From positions 66,978,056-67,042,055 of the forward strand of contig CM049310.1 in NCBI GenBank assembly GCA_026874595.1: a DNA stretch of 64,000 nucleotides, in the 5' to 3' direction. Shown piece after piece: positions 46,280 to 59,739 of this stretch. Position numbers and translations under genes: made by a program. This DNA comes from Sipunculus nudus (lineage: Eukaryota; Annelida; Sipuncula; Golfingiida; Sipunculidae). How positions within the stretch are numbered: position 1 is the stretch's first letter; each line of letters starts with the position of its first letter. The notes beneath the pieces were generated by a model that saw nothing but the letters and a program-made list of their open reading frames with translations, made no database searches and was not told where the DNA came from.

Positions 46280-46606
46280 ACAGAATAAAGTCCAAACAAA
46301 ACTAAACAGGATCATGTTTTTATAATCTCTAAATTCTTTAATTGTTTTGCTTATACTTGATAAAGACGGTTTATTTAATAAAGTAAATGTCATATAATGA
46401 TTGCTTAAAATGATGAGGATAACGCAAGTGAAACTGTGGAACTCGGGAATACTAGAGAATATAAGGTCAATGGTGGTAGACGAGTTAGGCCAGACACTAA
46501 TTGCATAGATTCAACGACTGAAATTTCACGTTTCATTGGATTATCGATGCTATAATCAATATTAATGTCCCAAAGATTACAATGTTATTACATATTTGAA
46601 AAGCAG
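46280..46606 (-). pseudogene. LINE endonuclease, C-terminal half
   Basis: WDINIDYSIDNP near 46535-46570 corresponds to the GDFN.D motif. STTIDLIFSSIPEF (about 46430-46475) matches the ..T.IDLI.S block. SNHYMTF near 46390 replaces the catalytic SDH, so a key Asp is missing. The reading continues from the other half across the 2.86-kb insertion. Confidence 0.8.
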
Positions 46607-46874
46607 TACACTGCAAAAAGTGGGGGTTAGTTGCCGTTCAAAGTAGATGCGACATGTCTCACTTTATAATATGTTTTAGATAGAGACATGTTTAAAACAT
46701 GTGGAACGGCACTTTTATTTTTTTTTAGTCGTGAGACGCTTCAACATGTTTGACACGTTTTAAACATGTAGCGCTCCTAATCAAATCGAACGGGTGGGCT
46801 TTTTCGGTATTTTAACGGACAGTTGATGACGGAAACGCGCGGTTAGGACAGTAGGAAACACCCTGTGATGCGAT

Positions 46875-46968
46875 ATGGAAGGAGGAAAGAAGGAATGGTC
46901 AGTGGACAAATTCGTAGCATGGGCTCCACGCATTTTCAAAGTGGATGAGGCTGCATACAGACTGAAAG
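46875..46968 (+). other. Possible exon inside the inserted element
   Basis: ATG at 46875 opens 31 codons (MEGGKKEWSVDKFVAWAPRI...) and meets a donor-like AAAG/GTTACC at 46968/46969. The composition is protein-like (W, F, A-rich amphipathic) and unlike the AT-rich surroundings. I do not recognise the sequence. It may be the first exon of a transposase or captured gene, or chance. Confidence 0.3.
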
Positions 46969-47099
46969 GTTACCGCTGTTCACTCCAAACACCACTATTA
47001 TCACTCAGTCATAACTATTGAATTGACTGATGATGCATGAAATGATGAATACTTGCATGACACACATTTGAAACAAATACATGTATATCATTGTTTTTC

Positions 47100-47335
47100 A
47101 GCTGCTTATAACTGAGGATATGTCAGCTGAGCTCAAGCGATGACCCTGCGTCCGTCGTCCGTCCGCCTGCTTGCCGGCGCGTTTGGATACTGTTTGACCT
47201 ACAGATTTTAAATTCAACATAGTACATACAGTTACAGTCTCTTTCACTGCCCCTGTACAGGTTTTTTTTGTGCTGTTTGGTAAGGTAAAAGCCCAATATT
47301 TGTGCACCAGGAGTAGGAAGAGGAAAATGCATATA
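47100..47335. repeat. Dispersed repeat fragment (GAGCTCAAGCGATGACCCTG)
   Basis: GCTGAGCTCAAGCGATGACC then CTGCGTCCGTCGTCCGTCCG is a phrase I associate with dispersed repeats in marine invertebrates. It is followed by unplaced sequence with GTTTGACCTACAGATTTTAA. Non-coding. Confidence 0.45.
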
Positions 47336-47674
47336 TTATTGATATGGAAAACATTTATTTACATGATGTAATTTTCCTGCAAACAAGTTTAATCCTGATT
47401 TGAGAAGAAAGCCTAGACTTTGCGACATTTTTTCATGAACCCATAGAATGGACATGCCGGACTGTGAGAGAACTGTGATGTCGTCATAATAGGACATTAC
47501 TTGCAAAAGAGACACCCATAATTACAGGACCCAGGGTTATATCCAAGATTTTTGGAAGGTTGGTTCACTGTTACACCAAGGTACTAATACCCTTCCAGAG
47601 ATCCACAACTCCCAGAAGAGGGGAATTTCACTTAGGGATTTATGAGAAAAAAATATGTATTTCCCTCTTTCCAG

Positions 47675-47812
47675 GCTTGGGTCAAGTACAAGACATCTCT
47701 ACCTGAGTACAAGTAGGCTACTTTAGAATTTTACAAGTACAAGTACACGATTTTTCAATGCACTTAAGTACAAGTACAGGGGTCTGTACTTAAGTACAAG
47801 TACCTTTCATTG
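47675..47812. repeat. ACTTAAGTACAAGTAC-rich segment (hAT-like fragment)
   Basis: GGCTTGGGTCAAGTACAAG at the left, then repeated TACAAGTAC and TACTTAAGTACAAGTACC. This style is typical of termini of some animal hAT elements. No matching opposite end or target duplication was found. Confidence 0.45.
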
Positions 47813-48365
47813 TGCAAAAATAAGATAAACAAATTATTCTGTGTATTTATTTGTATAAGTAATACCAATATTATATACACAGTCATATATCTGTAGTCTG
47901 CACTATTGATTTGCATTGATATATTGTAAATATCTTATAGTTTGCATTATAGTTTAATTGATTTACCTTAATAGCCTCATGAAACCCCCTTCTAGGATAA
48001 ATTTGCATTCCTTTGATGCCATTCGGAATTGTACAAAACTTATCTCTGTTAAACATGAGATTACCCATCTATTCAAAATTCCAAGAAAAGGAATTATTTT
48101 AAATGTCTAGTTCATTCAATATACTGAAAAGGCAACAAAAAAATAAATCCTGGCAAATTTTATCAAACAATATACAAAACAGTGGTATAGTAATTGTGAT
48201 TTTTCACGTCATTATGATTTTTAACCCATTAAACAAAACAGACAGGCAGTTTAAAAAGGTATAAAGGTATATTTTGTTTCATGTTATTGGTTTGCATTTT
48301 AAGATGAAAAAATTGAAATTCTTACCTGTTATAATTAATATGTGTTAGCACCTTAAATAATAAAC

Positions 48366-48533
48366 TTTTCAGTGGTTTTTTTTTTGGTTTTTTTTTCTCT
48401 GTCATGATTCTATCTACCCAGAAACTGAAATTTTAAAATTTCGTTCTAAAAATTATTGAATAAAACTTAAAATTTCAGTTTCTGGGTAGATAGAATCATG
48501 ACAGAGAAAAAAACAAAACAAAAAACACTTTAA
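48366..48533. repeat. Long near-perfect hairpin (arms ~47 bp, loop ~30 bp)
   Basis: The left arm (about 48391-48436) contains CTCTGTCATGATTCTATCTA then CCCAGAAACTGAAATTTT. The right arm (about 48467-48513) is its exact reverse complement. Weaker pairing extends outward through T-rich/A-rich segments to CAGTGG.../...CACTTT. It lies wholly inside the 46.6-49.5 kb element. Confidence 0.88.
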
Positions 48534-49473
48534 GATACTGTCATGTAGTTTAATATTAGTTCATCACAGTTACTGGGGGTTAAAATAGTGTACCTTTTAA
48601 ATATTTTAATTTTATTTTAAATGTTTTAAAATCATGTGAAAATGAACGAAAAATTCAAAACTATATATACTATCAGAAAGATCACTGTACCAGGTTTAAA
48701 GTAATGTATACTATATGGGGTCTAATATGAATATAAACCATTTTTTAATTGAATTTAGATATAGGGGTTTTGCTTTTATTTCTTTTCTGAGCAAGTTTTT
48801 ATTTCTTATCTAAGCAATTGTGGTGTTGTAGGTGAAGTAAAAGAGGCTACAGAGTTATAGATTGAAAGAAACTAATTGTTTTTTGTTTTAATAATGTTTG
48901 ATACTGATATTCAAAGTTTCACATTTCAATAAATCATAACTTGTAACTTCGAATTATTCCTTATGTGTGTCATCGCACATGAAGTACACTCCTAGAACAG
49001 GATCTAGAGAAATTCAAGAACATTTAAAACTAATTTTAACAAGTAATGTTTCTCATTGTGTTCATTTAAAACTAAATACAAAGCATCTAGTATAATGGTA
49101 AAACATGTTTTATTATTGAAAACGTGTGTAAAAAAAAATCGGACAAAAAAGGCGTTTCAAGATATAAAGAAGTTTCAAGTTGAAACAGTTTTAATAATAT
49201 TTAAAACGTGTTCAGAGGTGTTTTAATGGGAAACATTTTTCAATACCCAACATGTAAAAATAAACGTCGTATAACAATACCATTTGGTAGGAAAAAGCTA
49301 TGTAACGCGTGTAATAGCAAAATATGTTTAATTTGAATTTAAATTTGTTTACAGCTATTTGAAACAACTTTAACAGTGAAATATGTTGAGAATTATGTGA
49401 CGTGTTTAAAAAAAATGGGACAAACAGCCGTTTCAAGCTAACTACGAAACGTGTCTCCGGCTTTTAGAGTGTA

Positions 49474-49835
49474 TTTATACTTTCACATAAATGATAGATA
49501 AATCCATGATCGGCAGCGGGTGGTCGGTATAAGTTATTTATCAAGAACGGTTTATGCCCAAGCTTAACTTTTAAAATCAAACATTCAGCAGGCATCGTAG
49601 AAAGGCTTATGGATTCATGATATATATCTTGTTTGGTGTATGAAATTACACCACCGCCATGCCGGTACCGATCTAGCCTGTAAGTGTATAGCTCTCTATC
49701 GAGACATCACCATCAAAAACAGTATGCATGGTCCAGCCAAGTCTCAGAAACCGTGAAGACGTCTAGGTTAAGCCTATTGCAAAGTTGTTGTAGATCAAAC
49801 ACTTCGAATATTCAGGTGAGCGATTTTAATGCCTT
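49474..49835 (-). pseudogene. LINE endonuclease, N-terminal half
   Basis: The order is AHLNIRSV (about 49805-49830, the NIRS start motif), a frameshift, then NLDVFTVSETWLDHA (SETW, containing the catalytic Glu). Next come YRLDRYRHGGGVISYTK and FLINNLYRPPAADHG (YRPP). These are the standard blocks of the apurinic-type endonuclease of LINEs, which nicks target DNA. The reading runs off into the inserted element at 49473. Confidence 0.9.
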
Positions 49836-50214
49836 TACATTTACGTAATCCTAACGGACTTCTCGTATCACTGGATAATTTCTCATTGAATTTTCGCTTA
49901 GCCCTGGTGAACTGGATGTCGTAGTAACACACTTGTTAAACTAGCTGAATTGATTCAATCGACCCGTACTGAGCTTGCGTAACATATTTATGCATGTGGA
50001 GAAGTCCGATTACAAACACGAACTGTCAGTTTTGTTAATGTCTACACCATCCATTGATAGACATGATTGAACAATATTTCTATTATCCAGTAATGACCAC
50101 TTGTTTTTCGAACAACCCATTTCAATGGCAGCATTCACCAAGGCTCCTCTTTTTCTGGATAATTGACTCCCTTTTGTGTGTACAATAGAACTAAAAATAT
50201 GCGTTTTTGTAAAT

Positions 50215-50596
50215 TTATGACTCTAACAATCGAAATGTCCAAATCACTTCACCGGTATATTCATGCATAATGTGATTGGTGCCTATAACCACCATGACAG
50301 CGTCAGCTTTAACATTTTGTAAGCGTAAATTGGGAATCTTTTGACACTTCAATTTTCGCATTAGAACTCCGTGCTTAGGTATCAAGTCTCTTTTTAATAG
50401 AGTCTCCCATAATTTCCTGTTTGTCCTGTTTCTCATGTGGCGTGGTGTCATCATCTGATATGACAACTCTGGAACCTGAGATATCATCGTTATATGACTC
50501 AGTGTCAGAAACGGTTTCACAGTGGACGGAGAAGGTCCTACTCAATGAATGACGAATTCCATTTGCTGTTTCTGTAGACTTAGGTGTTGGTGTCAC
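50215..50596 (-). pseudogene. LINE ORF1, esterase (SGNH-like) segment
   Basis: EIMGDSIKKRLD (about 50380-50420) provides the GDS block of SGNH hydrolases. In a second frame LKCQKIPNLRLQN and KADAVMVVIGTNHI (about 50265-50310) provide the GTN block. The upstream residues (TFSVHCETVSDTESYNDD) are acidic linker. A frameshift near 50390 separates the blocks. Esterase domains are known in ORF1 of CR1-like LINEs; their role in retrotransposition is unclear. Confidence 0.65.
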
Positions 50597-50764
50597 ATAT
50601 ACAGAAAGACGGAAACATTATCATCCTGAGACATTAAAGGTTGTCTACTGAATTAAGTTTAATTCGCCTGATCTCTGACTGAAGTTTTACACTTCTGTGG
50701 TTTTTTTCTATAAGTCTCTTTTCCTTAGTGTCACTGTATTTGAAGACAGAATCAGCGTGGGCAG

Positions 50765-50940
50765 TGAGCGGCAAGTCAGACAACACCATGCAGATGGATA
50801 GTCTTTCTCTAGTTCATCTTCACATTCCCAATGGTACCACTGTATACACATATTACACCGTGACATGGATCTGTCATAGCTTTTGTGTTCGAAATCGCAA
50901 TTTCCTAAACAACAAATGTATTTATATCTGGCGTTTCAGT
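50765..50940 (-). pseudogene. LINE ORF1, PHD finger
   Basis: One uninterrupted minus-strand frame shows CCLGNC, then CNMCIQWYHWEC, then WCCLTC, the C4HC3 spacing of a PHD zinc finger with its WYH core. PHD fingers usually bind histone tails and occur in ORF1 of some CR1-like elements. The frame has a stop just upstream (TGA near 50945) and another ~20 codons downstream, so it is a fragment of ORF1. This domain is invisible in longest-ORF views because a plus-strand frame covers it. Confidence 0.75.
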
Positions 50941-50945
50941 ATGTT

Positions 50946-51660
50946 GAGCTGGTTCCCTAATCTGAGAGCTATGCTCGAGAATTTCACTATTTCGGCAGGT
51001 TATTTCTCTTTAGAAGCGGTACTTGTAGCAGTTGGTACCTCTGTATTTGTCATTCACGCTTTCATCCAGGCTTTTTTCACGCTTTTTCAGAGTCCAACCT
51101 TCTTTAATTTATTTACATAGTCCATTGTGTGCATCAAGCACATCAGGATTGACAGTGTCTCTTAACAGTCTCGCTTTTTTTACAATTATTTCACTCATTT
51201 TTGGATTATTAAAAAATAGGTCACAATACCTTTTAGTGTCTATTTTGATCTGCGGTCAGGTCGACCTTTCTCTATATCATTCAGTCTGCCAGGTGCATAG
51301 CGACCTATTTATATCAGTATTCTATAGAGAAATCCCACTTATTCTCCTTTGATGGGAAAATGTGACTGCAATTTTCCGTCAATTGAAACTTGCAATTATC
51401 ACAGAATTGTGTCACGTCACTGAATAATGTTATGCCATATCATCTTGAATATTTGATATGGTAATTGTCCAATTTCGCAAACTCAATACACAATAAGGAT
51501 TTAAAATGACTGCGTGGAATCTGGCAATTCACGCTAGAAAAGGTGCACCCTTCCGCGCCCTTCCTCTTTGGCACTGTTGGACAGCCGGGACTTTTTGTCT
51601 CAAGGTTACACTTAAATTTCAACATTTGTTATATTTCAAGGAAACACCGTCTGTTTACAT
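50946..51660. other. Probable 5' end of the LINE and unassigned flank
   Basis: No further ORF1 homology is recognised. The plus-strand ORF at 51032-51352 (106 codons) is hydrophobic, has no motif I know, and lies where LINE 5' sequence is expected. Confidence 0.35.
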
Positions 51661-51664
51661 TTCA

Positions 51665-51775
51665 CAGGCGCAATAATAATAATAATAATAATCATTTATA
51701 CTCTAATGCACACATATCCAGAATACAGGACCCTGCTCAAGGCGCATAACAATAAAATATATAAATCGCAATCAC
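51665..51775. repeat. (AAT)n with SINE/LINE-tail-like sequence
   Basis: AATAATAATAATAATAAT is followed by CACACATATCCAGAATACAG and CCTGCTCAAGGCGCATAAC. The GCTCAAGGCGC...ACAATA phrase recurs in tails of aquatic-animal retroposons from memory. No head is visible. Confidence 0.35.
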
Positions 51776-52040
51776 TTACATTTAAAATAAATGACAATAA
51801 GAAGTATATATTTTAAACATAATGCCAGTTTTAGATCAATAAAATGTCATAATACTGAAGACTAAAATACAGTATATAATCTACAATTTACATTAAATAT
51901 TATCATAGGCTTGCCTAAAACAGTGAGTCTTCAGTTTAATATGTTAGAGTGCTTATTCTAATCTGTACAACCTTCGGCGGATGCGCAAATATCTTTCTAA
52001 GTCAATGTAATCTGTCTTGAAACAATTCTCATTCAACGTA
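51776..52040. other. Unassigned AT-rich stretch
   Basis: No recognisable feature. Confidence 0.4.
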
Positions 52041-52044
52041 CTTG

Positions 52045-52858
52045 AACGGATTATGTGATCCACTTTACTACATTAATACCTACGCCATCTGTGTATGAAG
52101 AAGCTCCGGTAAATTGTGGATCGCGTGATTCACTTCACAACATTTATACCTACGCCATCTGTGTATGTACATTGTGGATCACGTGATCCACTTCATTTAT
52201 ACCTACGCCATCTGTGTATGTAGAAGCTCCGTTAAATTATGGATCACGTGATCCACTTCACTACATTTATACCTACGCCATCTGTGTATGTAGAAGCTCC
52301 GTTAAATTATGGATAACGTGATCCACTTCACTACATTTATACCTACGCCATCTTTGTATGTAGAAGCTCCGGTAAATTGTGGATCACGTGATCCACTCCA
52401 CCACATTATACTTATGACATCTGTGTATGTACATTGTGGATCACGTGATCCACTTCATTTATACCTACGCCATCTGTGTATGTAGAAGCTCCGTTAAATT
52501 ATGGATCACGTGATCCACTTCACTACATTTATACCTACGCCATCTGTGTATGTAGAAGCTCCGGTAAATTGTGGATCACGTGATCCACTTCACTACATTT
52601 ATACCTACGCCATCTGTGTATGTGGAAGCTCCTGTACATTGTGGATCACGTGATCCACTTCACTACATTTATACCTACGCCATCTGTGTATGTAGAAGCT
52701 CCGGTAAATTGTGGATCATGTGATCCACTTACCAACATTTATACCTACGCCATCTGTGTATGTAGAAGCTCCGGTACATTGTGGATCACGTGATCCACTT
52801 ACCAACATTTATACCTACGCCATCTGTGTATGTAGAAGCTCCGGTACATTGTGGGCTG
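52045..52858. repeat. 70-bp tandem array with an 18-bp perfect palindrome per unit
   Basis: The unit is TGGATCACGTGATCCACTTC then ACTACATTTATACCTACGCC, ATCTGTGTATGTAGAAGCTC and CGGTAAATTG. There are about 12 copies, two of them shortened by loss of the GAAGCTCCGG segment. Most units carry GTGGATCACGTGATCCAC, a perfect palindrome around an E-box. The first two units are decayed. Confidence 0.95.
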
Positions 52859-52889
52859 CTGATTTTTAAGCCCCAGCCAGCAGAGTCGT

Positions 52890-53345
52890 ACTCTTGGGGT
52901 CGGGCCTTTTTACCGAGCGCTACCGAGCTTACCGAGCGCTATCCTGGGGTCACACAAGTCATTGCTCTGACCTACGTGGGGCAACCGAGCGCTCGGACTT
53001 TTTACCGAACGCTACCCCGGATTCACACCAGGCATCGCTTTGACCAGCGTGGGGCAACCGAGCGCTCGGACTTTTTACCGAGCGCTACCCCGGATTCACA
53101 CCAGGCATCGCTTTGACCAGCGTGGGGCAACCGAGCGCTCGGACTTTTTACCGAGCGCTACCCCGGATTCACACCAGGCATCGCTTTGACCAGCGTGGGG
53201 CTACCGAGCGCTCGGACTTTTTATCGAGCGCTACCCTGGGGTCACACAAGTCATTGCTCTGACCCACATGGGGCTACCGAGCGCTTGGGACTTTTTACCG
53301 AGCCCTGCTCTTACAACGGGAATTAAGTGTTCTTACATACTTCAA
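52890..53345. repeat. 73-bp tandem array (CCGAGCGCTCGG family)
   Basis: The unit is CCGAGCGCTCGGACTTTTTA then CCGAGCGCTACCCCGGATTC, ACACCAGGCATCGCTTTGAC and CAGCGTGGGGCAA, in about five copies. The family continues right of the 1.29-kb insertion at 54665-54710. It recurs inverted at 55690-55900 and 57286-57496. Confidence 0.9.
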
Positions 53346-53367
53346 ACATCTTGGGCTTGGGACTTAA

Positions 53368-54018
53368 GTAGGCCGCACACAAAGCGGACGAGACGAGACG
53401 AGATCGGACCGGACTTGAATCAGGTCCGGTCCGCTCAGTTTGCGGCACTTGGCGGACCGGACTGCCAGTCCGGGACCGCTCCGGACCCAGTCCTGAGCGA
53501 TCCTGATCATATCAAAATGTTTTGATATTTCTGGACCGGTCTTGAGTGGTCCGGTCTGGTCCGCTTGAGTCCGCTCTGTTTGCGGCGTTCTGGACCTGCA
53601 CAGGAGCAACTCAGGATCGGTATAGCTTTAAATTATTAAAATTAGCTTATTAAGCCGGAATTGACATGAAATTTTGTAATGGTATTTTGCATATTAAAAA
53701 CTAGTATATTATATACTGTAAATGTTTTTTTCTGAGCTTCATTCAAACATTAATAGACAATTTATTTAAAAAGATTATCTGAATAATAATAAATCTGTAT
53801 TGTACGTTACAAATCTCTGAAGAATCATTCTTATATATTTAAGTATATAAATAATTACTCATTGTTGGAAGGGACTTCTTACTATTCGACGGATAGAGTT
53901 CAACCACGTCAAAGCAAAAGAAAAAGCATTGTCGCTTATCTGGAATGTCTTCGAATCATTTGGTGACTGATTTAGAGCTTTTATATATAATAATTATATA
54001 TTTTTTCCGGAGTATATA

Positions 54019-54063
<45 letters not shown>

Positions 54064-54660
54064 TATATATATAATGATCATCTGCCAGGAGAGCGTTAAA
54101 CATTTTAATTTTCTTTTTTTAAATATTACCGCGAAACCGTATAAAATTAAATGTTTAATTTAAATACACTTGCAAATGAAAATGTCCTCTATAGATTGCA
54201 CAAGACGTCTAAATAGTAGTATCTCTAGAAGCGTTAAAATGGAATTCATGAAACGCTAATAAGTAAACGGTTGTTGTTTAGTAAAATACTTCAGAAATCA
54301 GATTGATTACACTATCATGAAAGGATCAGATGAGGAAATACCTATTCATATAATTTCAAAGAAATAAAATTTAAATTTATGATGATTATAAATTTGTGAC
54401 TAAACATTTAAAGTTAATCCCTTCCTGTTCTTTCGTAGTTTTATGTACCTATATGGGAATAGAACAAGTTGATTTCGTCTGGTACTTAGAACACCCGCCA
54501 TTTTCATAGGTTGAATTTATGTTGAGCAATCCGGTCCGCTCTGTCTGCTACCCGTTCAAGACAGGAGCTGCAGCAGGACGCGTGGTTGCGGACTCTCCAG
54601 GATTTCCGGTCCGGGCCGGTCCGATCCGATCTCGTCTCGTCCGCTCTGTGTGCGGCCTAC
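53368..54660. mobile_element. 1,293-bp TIR transposon flanked by TTAA
   Basis: The ends are inverted over about 45 bp: GTAGGCCGCACACAAAGCGG then ACGAGACGAG...ATCGGACCGGAC on the left, and the reverse complement (with AGAGCGG) on the right. TTAA stands at 53364-53367 and 54661-54664. Subterminal regions are rich in GGTCCG/CGGACC motifs and the middle is AT-rich with a TA microsatellite. The TTAA duplication fits piggyBac or Kolobok; TTA/TAA would fit PIF/Harbinger. There is no transposase ORF. It interrupts the 73-bp family. Confidence 0.85.
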
Positions 54661-54816
54661 TTAACGAGCGCTAAGATCTTTTTGCCGAGCGCTACCATCG
54701 CGCACATGACAAATTATGGAGTTTTAACCGCATTCAACACAAAATATCATATTTAATTATTTACATTGTTTCTGTTTATATAACATGAATAAGCAATGCT
54801 TATGTTATCTTTCCAA

Positions 54817-58032
<3,216 letters not shown>

Positions 58033-58094
<62 letters not shown>

Positions 58095-58101
58095 GTATAT
58101 A

Positions 58102-58154
<53 letters not shown>

Positions 58155-58161
58155 GTATGTT

Positions 58162-58196
<35 letters not shown>

Positions 58197-58310
58197 GTAT
58201 GTTTATATTCCATTTCGGACAGACAAAAGAAAGAACGCGGAAAGGTGTGAACAGAGACGACGGATGGCGGACGAGGGATGACGGAAGTGGGTGCGGAAGG
58301 AATAAAACGA

Positions 58311-58352
<42 letters not shown>
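58033..58352. repeat. (CT)n(TA)n, TATATG repeats and (TA)n around a 110-bp island
   Basis: Low-complexity CT/TA and TATATATGTATGTTTATAT units surround a GC-richer island (58206-58310: CGGACAGACAAAAGAAAGAA...GACGGATGGCGGACGAGGGA). I do not recognise the island. ORFs here are Ile-Tyr repeats. Confidence 0.85.
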
Positions 58353-58354
<2 letters not shown>

Positions 58355-58953
58355 CAATATTTTGCATTATGAAAATTTTAGGTGAGACCAGGCTCAAATA
58401 TCAAATATAGTTATATCACAAAAATTAACAAGCATGGAGAATACTTCAGGTATCCTTGTTGAAACGGAGTTTCCAGGGTGAGACACGGAAGTGAAATTGG
58501 ACCCATTTTAAATCACAATCGTAAACTTCATTACCATGAGTTTGGACAAATGCAGGTTTTTGTACAAGTTCTGAAACGCAGTAATAGATAGTTTTGTTAT
58601 TAGATCTTGGGTATAGAATAAAATATCCTCTTTATGTTTTAACAGTCATACTTCTTTCGTAATGATCGTTAGTGATGATCATTATTGCACATTTATTTTG
58701 ATTACCAATCCGATACGCTAAAGATAAAGACACTTAATATGGAACATAAATGATATTTCAGACGTGCAAACAAATTTCTGTTAGGCGAGTAAACGTAAAG
58801 TAAGTGCTGTTAAAAGTCGGACCGCTATTATAAGTATCATAGAAACAGTATCTGGACAGAAGTGGACACAACGCTACTGCACTCTAGATCAAGACGTATA
58901 TTAGATACTGAATAAATATTAAGTTCCTACGAAAAAATACTATTCCATTGATT

Positions 58954-58955
<2 letters not shown>
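58353..58955. other. Unassigned AT-rich stretch
   Basis: No ORF, RNA or repeat feature was recognised. Confidence 0.4.

Positions 58956-59029
<74 letters not shown>
58956..59029. repeat. Compound (CT)n(TA)n microsatellite
   Basis: The CT run is followed directly by a TA run and preceded by TCTCATT, as at 54815. Confidence 0.97.
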
Positions 59030-59034
<5 letters not shown>

Positions 59035-59286
59035 TTTATAGCACTTTAAAATTGGGCTTTGAGATACTCTTATTATGTTAGTTAAACATGCTTTATACCT
59101 AAATATCACATTACACTTTACTCTCGCTGCTGATATTAAGTTCGGTATTTAAATATGTTTTATATAATAACCTTTAATTAGTACACGCATGTCTGTATGT
59201 ATTTTGTCCAATCGAAATGTCAGGCCTTAGTGGCAGAAGAGGTCTCTGAAAAAGTGGCCCAGATTTGAGAACTCGAGTCCTACATC

Positions 59287-59288
59287 AA

Positions 59289-59322
<34 letters not shown>
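59287..59322. repeat. (CA)n(TA)n microsatellite
   Basis: CA run then short TA run, just right of a GAACTCGAGTCCTAC segment related to 20181-20194. Confidence 0.93.
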
Positions 59323-59323
<1 letters not shown>

Positions 59324-59739
59324 AGGAAGAGTTACCCTCCGGTGTAAAGTGCTCTATGGCTTTAAGACAAGGCCAGAGCGATATTACACTGAAGAAAAAC
59401 ACTGTGAATTCACTACAGACTTTTTCACTGGATGCGACCCGATCGTCAGGTGAATGTTGTTAGGTAAAGGCGTGGTCGGAAAAGCCGAGACATTACGAGA
59501 TTATGCTTTGTGCATATCGGGGAGAGCAAGTAAATGACTGACACTGATCCTATTGTCCTTGGGGGCACAATAGGATTGGTCGGGTACACGTGCGATACTT
59601 GAACATAACAGGGGAAAGAGGTTTGTTGTACGAGATTATGCTTTATGCGTATGGGGGGGGGGGGGCAAGTAAGTGACTGACACTGTTGAAACCGCAGTGA
59701 AAAGCAAGAAAAAACAGGAAAAGGAAAATAATATGGTTC

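Larger units (their letters stand above)
46609..49471. mobile_element. 2,863-bp TIR element inserted in the LINE (TA target duplication)
   Basis: The ends are CACTGCAAAAAGTGGGGG and, inverted, CACTCTAAAAGCCGGAGAC, flanked by TA at 46607-46608 and 49472-49473. Removing it with one TA brings the two halves of the LINE endonuclease together in the same frame. Subterminal regions on both sides are dense in AAACATGTTT/AAACGTGTTT-type motifs, in both orientations. CACT-type ends with subterminal repeats suggest the CACTA/EnSpm group; TA alone would also fit Tc1/mariner. No transposase was recognised. Confidence 0.82.
44036..50945 (-). mobile_element. CR1/L2-like LINE, split by a DNA transposon
   Basis: Minus-strand order is: ORF1 with PHD finger (50765-50940) and esterase-like segment (50215-50596), endonuclease (49474-49835 and 46280-46606), linker, reverse transcriptase (44900-45785), C-terminal region (44227-44880), and a 3' end with AACAGGACCGACTGAAAAAC and an AATAAATTAATAAATAAA-type tail near 44036. 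PHD plus esterase in ORF1 is, as far as I know, described for CR1-like elements. Without the insertion at 46609-49471 the element is about 4 kb. All parts have stops or frameshifts. The 5' boundary is not defined. Confidence 0.88.

Noticed and set aside
50728-51120. 130-codon plus-strand ORF
   Set aside because: It is antisense to the PHD-finger part of the LINE ORF1, where the minus strand has the zinc-ligand pattern.
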